This document shows positions 6,801-8,327 of a stretch of DNA of 8,327 nucleotides, in pieces. The position numbers and the translations under genes were made by a program. Below the pieces are notes generated by a model. That model was not told the origin of the DNA, made no database searches, and was given only the letters and a program-made list of their open reading frames with translations. Numbering within the stretch: position 1 is the first letter of the stretch; each line of letters starts with the position of its first letter. Origin of the DNA: an uncultured Flavobacteriales bacterium (lineage in GTDB: Bacteria; Bacteroidota; Bacteroidia; Flavobacteriales; Crocinitomicaceae); NCBI GenBank assembly GCA_946478775.1, contig CAMLDR010000180.1:1-8327 (forward strand). The letters run 5' to 3'.

Positions 6801-7620
6801 AGCAGAAATACAAGAATTCCCCGTTAGGGCTCAGATAGGGGAAATCCTCATCGAATTTCGTGTTTACACTTCCGGGAACCAGGGCCGGCAACCCCCATTT
6901 TCCATCCGGAAGCCGTTTTCTGCAATAAATATCCTTGCTTCCTTTCTCAGAATCTCCGTAAGAGGAATAGTAGATCGTTTGCGCTTTATCCGGGAAATGG
7001 ATCAGCGGTGTATGGTTTTTCTTTTTATCGACCTTGGACTGATAGTCTGCAGTAATGATCAGTGAACCACCGATATTCGCCAGGTTATACAAACGAATGA
7101 AGGAGGTGTACTCAATTTCTTTCTTCTCCAGTACTACCAAATCGGTAATCGTCGTGAGCAATTTCTTTCCGTTCTGACACATTTCAATCTGGTGATCGGT
7201 ATCAAAATTCGGATTCGGCTTTCCGCCGCTCTTTTGAATGTACAGGTTGTAATTCTTAATTGCTTCGTTGAACTGGAAGTTTAAGTGAAATGCTTTCCCG
7301 AGGTAAAAATACGCTTCCGGTGCAATATTCGGGTCTGTGACGCTAAAGGTCAAATACTTGAATGCATCTTGTTTTTTATAGGAATTAAAAAGGAGACAAG
7401 TTCCGTATTTGTAATTGTATTCCGGTGATCTCGGATTGAGTGCAATGAGGTGCAAAAATTGCGGGGTTGCTTCCACGAAGAGTTCTGCATCGAAGAGTTT
7501 ATCGGCTTTTAGCTTTAAATCGGCTTCGGTTTCTTGTGCAAAGGAGTGCTGAGCTGTCAGAATCAACAGAAATAGTAGTAACCAACCATTTATTCGTTTA
7601 AATGACTTCAAGCTCAACAT
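898..7620 (-). CDS. Giant secreted TPR-PD40-helical rod-SPOR envelope protein
   Basis: This 2240-residue protein is not a characterised one that I recognise. Residues 1-28 are a signal peptide (KR, hydrophobic LLLFLLILTA, cleavage after SFA); there is no lipobox Cys. Residues 30-140 look like TPR helices. Residues 205-345 carry PD40 propeller motifs, including SPNGEFLYF near 263 and MGGFDVF near 280. Residues 352-425 resemble a carboxypeptidase-regulatory-like beta domain. About 430-1790 is a charged, Glu/Lys/Ala-rich helical rod with degenerate repeats of about 97 residues and one clear 89-residue tandem duplication. SPOR domains start at Gly1835 (YRVQVGAF) and Gly1977 (YTVQVGVY); each ends in a [D/N]G[K/E]RISL-type tail. 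Residues 2103-2240 form a beta-rich end I cannot name. The order TPR-PD40-regulatory domain recalls PorE of the type IX secretion system, but no OmpA domain is present. SPOR domains bind denuded septal peptidoglycan, so I infer an envelope tether or division-linked scaffold. The start follows plsY by 21 bp. Confidence 0.88.
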   Translation of the reverse strand: MLSLKSFKRINGWLLLFLLILTAQHSFAQETEADLKLKADKLFDAELFVEATPQFLHLIALNPRSPEYNYKYGTCLLFNSYKKQDAFKYLTFSVTDPNIAPEAYFYLGKAFHLNFQFNEAIKNYNLYIQKSGGKPNPNFDTDHQIEMCQNGKKLLTTITDLVVLEKKEIEYTSFIRLYNLANIGGSLIITADYQSKVDKKKNHTPLIHFPDKAQTIYYSSYGDSEKGSKDIYCRKRLPDGKWGLPALVPGSVNTKFDEDFPYLSPNGEFLYFCSKGHNSMGGFDVFRSPFDPENNSFGAPENMDFAISSPDNDLFYVVDSLEKNAYFASSRQSQNGKIHVYKVRVDRVPLQLAIIKGEFSSTVKPENKKISIKVTDVASGNEIGVFRSGEKGNYLITLPKGGKYLYEMTVEGSTDVHKAQVTIPFLKEFKPLKQKIQEESNGANEIAVRVVDQFNEYVDDAQGILAEVIRARSELNVNAGNFDINALDAQKENKKVLADIGLEGASNQEIISKFETIQQKQEQKVDGLTRLETGSLVAIVEKAEQVEALQAEVKKDVAKANAAGTNEEKNDILLAANDKVSKISELKEEILRIDAFVDSVSKLIPKEQEKLNAIRELKETVSKSVVDEKYDQLKDAVIAKADLLKSIETEKESHPVDHLLAQNDQIGKQSEQLKKQLNSYKESSSQLEKEIAVLQTELAAARAKDQPAIQSKIDSKESEKQLVTEEVKRLDDKLVALNKQEVGNTKQITFINNLQHTNENKTATKSQADAKVEAINSNNVRVLESYVKEQFKSIDTTQITARTNDALAQESKTRVEGFETDYTAAQDAVDKQTNLTHEEKVALKIKNNEQLDKKLTQELVKIEEGLAKDPNDTKLMAHKSEVQSIQAENAKNKETILSESQLPVNATTTVEKELIALMPNYDTDLKNAGNNSNSEERLKAENRVDEALLDEVDKELDKVYEALTKDPLNQKLQDKKDALSTLKKEKELVVKGRQEKLDELEINQSELVAAVTIEKELDQVAPNYDQEKKAIGDQNGLGELKALNQLEEKTIEAIDKELAVLSPKTDAVSAKRKEVLQDLKKQFEENIASRNEEIKTLTATAVVEPKNTEKNLVTEVRPAYEENLAKIEASAVSSEEKTKQFIDEEVKLLADIKNEQDKTRKIVAKNPADSVSINKLIDLSQLETLHEAKLDEEKQTAVSQALAKLKDEQVRQEVMPEYQVLSTDEIQDLGKEEAEKKLIEERKLQALIEKEIEVNSKANQKEFSAEKIAANQVLEDLLQQSKETEEELQASANKAPVTNPTAEVASLEKVLGNEFIFAMKQKPATKEEAVKQLQILDETSKTIESKIADEKRAPNPDAQKIQTLENQLEVIKNRKDRVEAETPAVVTNPTTDVASLEKVLGSEYAFAMTQKPATKEEAAKQFQILNELSESIESKIDEEKRSEAPDAKKIELLEKQLEEIKARKGVIEVDTPVAVKTVVSGNPQADLAKLKEEETQLKAQLNASASAKERTEIENQLTANKDSQQKTEWMIQEKAVLALGNTSAEKKQALESVPSSDPVKNAVLNRVSSTANVTDPVLEKTSQITLLDAAAEYLNSQKIFEESKQVLQTEAALKEQKRRFSIEIGDIENERKKTGIDPKQAEELNAQKQAFENAIAKIDEQLNVIAAEKTYDILNDPALTKTVSVTEEQAIASSKEYPKLREQQQEINRLKESVNMLKDQLEEKRKEYVASKDPAERSEIQSQIQQLSNELSAKNEQIIQKENTLNTALNGVAGDKAAWKNVLTREVQPKSTVSTSIADVLAPEVGNGFEIKRDAEVVPGVIKKAIPVGVKTPTGLVYRVQVGAFAKPIPEALFKEFTPVTGEKLENGITRYLAGYFGNRQKVLDAQQDIRALGYKDAFVVAYCDGKRISLAEARQLEEQGLCKPMRQDSIVMEVIQNTIAQLPADTIAKYKTEPKVSDYNRAPGAVTAIAIEEIKGLFYTVQVGVYNRPATKEQLHDINPLVTRRLENGQIRYSTGTFRSVEDARPKKAEAVEKGVSDAFITAYFNGERISLQEAKKLLTEQGEAILFKEQELPKVQETPVSEQVAKDYAKENPVIEKPVLSQYSLISKESYSEYPRKIMNQLRVQGDFYFDQTDFRIKTPASEELPRLVNNTTAFDTVAQIPLKQTELNEPNKKLVVGIWDFKEIPGSWANWILRLTLPYEVKTSDSTIEISMYVSGEEQRKEVEVLFTAHGARLKSE
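2300..5220 (-). repeat. Degenerate ~97-residue repeats in the helical rod
   Basis: The rod contains repeat units marked by an aromatic residue in a short motif such as EKEL-x(3)-MPNYD. These aromatics fall at residues 822, 921, 1024, 1120, 1218, 1315 and 1404, then 1593 and 1697. The first six spacings are 99, 103, 96, 98, 97 and 89; the last is 104, and the 189 gap fits two units with one unmarked. Each unit then has a long helix, a turn often reading KDP or NP (LAKDPNDTKL, LTKDPLNQKL, RAPNPDAQKI), and a second helix. This suggests stacked helical hairpins rather than one continuous coiled coil. Outer boundaries are approximate. Confidence 0.6.
3199..3732 (-). repeat. 89-residue (267-bp) tandem duplication in the giant gene
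   Basis: Two adjacent units, residues 1297-1385 (3466-3732) and 1386-1474 (3199-3465), align without gaps. Both begin VTNPT, continue VASLEKVLG and QKPATKEEA, and end in a D/ETP[A/V] linker. At DNA level they share identical stretches, the longest seen being 23 bp at 3368-3390 and 3635-3657, exactly 267 bp apart. This is the youngest-looking pair among the rod repeats. Confidence 0.92.
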
Positions 7621-7641
7621 CTTGTTTTAGAGGCAATACGC

Positions 7642-8265
7642 TTATTTCTTAAAAAGGTTCATTTTGCTTTCCGTTCCATCCAATAATCGTTTGATGTTTT
7701 TCCGATGGGCGAAGATCACAATGAACGCCAGCAATGACCCAAAGATAGGTAAAGCGTATGTATTTATGGGAAATAACCACAAACAACCTGAAAAAACGAC
7801 TGCTGCGAGGATAGATCCCAGGGACACATATTGTGTAGTAATAAAAACAATTAAAAATACGACCAGGCAGATTGCGGCAGCTGCAGGTTGAAGCCCCACG
7901 ATAACTCCAAGGGAAGTTGCCACTCCTTTTCCACCTTTAAATCCGGCAAAAATGGGAAACACGTGCCCTAAAACAGCCATAAAGGATGCTACTAATTGAA
8001 TGTGCGTTAAATGCGCCGAAGAAAAAGGAACCGGCAGTACAAAATAGGGTAACAGTACTGCCAGCATTCCTTTTAAAATATCGATAGTCAGGACCACTCT
8101 GCCTGCTTTTTTTCCAAGTACACGAAACGTATTGGTTGCTCCCGCATTCTTACTTCCGTGTTCCCTTACATCTAAATCATATTTTGCACGGCCTACCCAA
8201 ACTGCTGTTGGAATTGATCCTAAAAAATATGCAGGTACAGCCCATAAAAAATCAGTCCAGTTCAT
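7642..8265 (-). CDS. plsY: PlsY, acyl-phosphate:glycerol-3-phosphate acyltransferase
   Basis: PlsY transfers an acyl group from acyl-phosphate to glycerol-3-phosphate, making lysophosphatidic acid, the first step of phospholipid synthesis in most bacteria. It is a polytopic inner-membrane enzyme. The 207 residues match the usual length (about 200). The family signatures are present: GSIPTAVWVGR (16-26), the loop HGSKNAGATNTFR (36-48), GHVFPIFAGFKGGKGVATSLG in the middle (100-120) with its glycine/lysine-rich phosphate-binding loop, and AHRKNIKRLLDGTE near the C-terminus (186-199). Several hydrophobic segments separate them, for example 59-80 and 121-143. The position often held by Gly in GSGNxGATN is Lys39 here. 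The ATG at 8265 is chosen because it precedes the first membrane helix; no Shine-Dalgarno sequence is present. The giant envelope gene starts 21 bp downstream, so both are probably on one transcript. Confidence 0.96.
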   Translation of the reverse strand: MNWTDFLWAVPAYFLGSIPTAVWVGRAKYDLDVREHGSKNAGATNTFRVLGKKAGRVVLTIDILKGMLAVLLPYFVLPVPFSSAHLTHIQLVASFMAVLGHVFPIFAGFKGGKGVATSLGVIVGLQPAAAAICLVVFLIVFITTQYVSLGSILAAVVFSGCLWLFPINTYALPIFGSLLAFIVIFAHRKNIKRLLDGTESKMNLFKK

Positions 8266-8269
8266 TATT

Positions 8270-8277
8270 CAAAAATA
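8270..8277 (-). promoter_or_regulatory. Promoter-like -7 box immediately upstream of plsY
   Basis: TATTTTTG on the minus strand fits TAnnTTTG, but it ends only 4 bp before the plsY ATG, so transcription would start at or next to the start codon. No good -33 box is seen at 19-20 bp. In an A/T-rich stretch a chance match is quite possible. Confidence 0.3.
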
Positions 8278-8304
8278 GCATTTAGTTTGCCTAAATACAC
8301 GCTA
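8276..8304. promoter_or_regulatory. Imperfect inverted repeat upstream of plsY
   Basis: ATTTAG (8280-8285) and CTAAAT (8291-8296) flank a 5-bp centre. An outer TAGC/GCTA pair (8276-8279, 8301-8304) is offset by four bases on one side. Its position at the plsY promoter would suit an operator, but it is short and A/T-rich. The remaining sequence to the right edge shows no gene. Confidence 0.25.
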
Positions 8305-8327
8305 TTTGTTGAGATTTGGTATAAGAA

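Overview
The window looks like the chromosome of a Bacteroidetes bacterium, most likely a marine or freshwater flavobacterium (Fluviicola/Crocinitomicaceae-like, by impression only). The grounds are promoter-like boxes of the TAnnTTTG type, near absence of Shine-Dalgarno sequences, a Bacteroidetes-type ClpS, and a secreted protein with the TPR, PD40 and carboxypeptidase-regulatory-like modules that are common in this phylum. Apart from the left edge, everything is read on the minus strand.

Right to left on the minus strand: plsY (7642-8265), an acyl-phosphate:glycerol-3-phosphate acyltransferase of the inner membrane, is followed after only 21 bp by one giant gene (898-7620, 2240 codons). These two probably form an operon. 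The giant product is exported. It has TPR-like repeats, a PD40 beta-propeller segment, a small beta-sandwich-like domain, a helical rod of about 1350 residues built largely from repeats of about 97 residues, two SPOR domains, and an unrecognised C-terminal domain. Its N-terminal third resembles PorE-type envelope proteins, but the OmpA-like peptidoglycan-binding domain expected next is absent; two SPOR domains, which also bind peptidoglycan, sit at the far end of the rod. I infer a long periplasmic tether or ruler. This is the most interesting object in the window.

Next come clpS (532-801), the N-degron adaptor for ClpAP-type proteases, with its own promoter-like box, and a tRNA-Arg(ACG) gene (343-416) with its own promoter candidate and a strong intrinsic terminator (296-336). 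The tRNA has a coordinated change of a normally near-invariant tertiary pair (G19-C56 to A19-U56).

At the left edge, on the plus strand, is the C-terminal end of a serine recombinase whose reading frame runs through the tRNA terminator and across the tRNA in antisense. A recombinase gene abutting the 3' end of a tRNA is the usual layout at the edge of an integrated element, so the window may straddle an element/chromosome junction.

No CRISPR array, insertion sequence, rRNA or riboswitch was seen.
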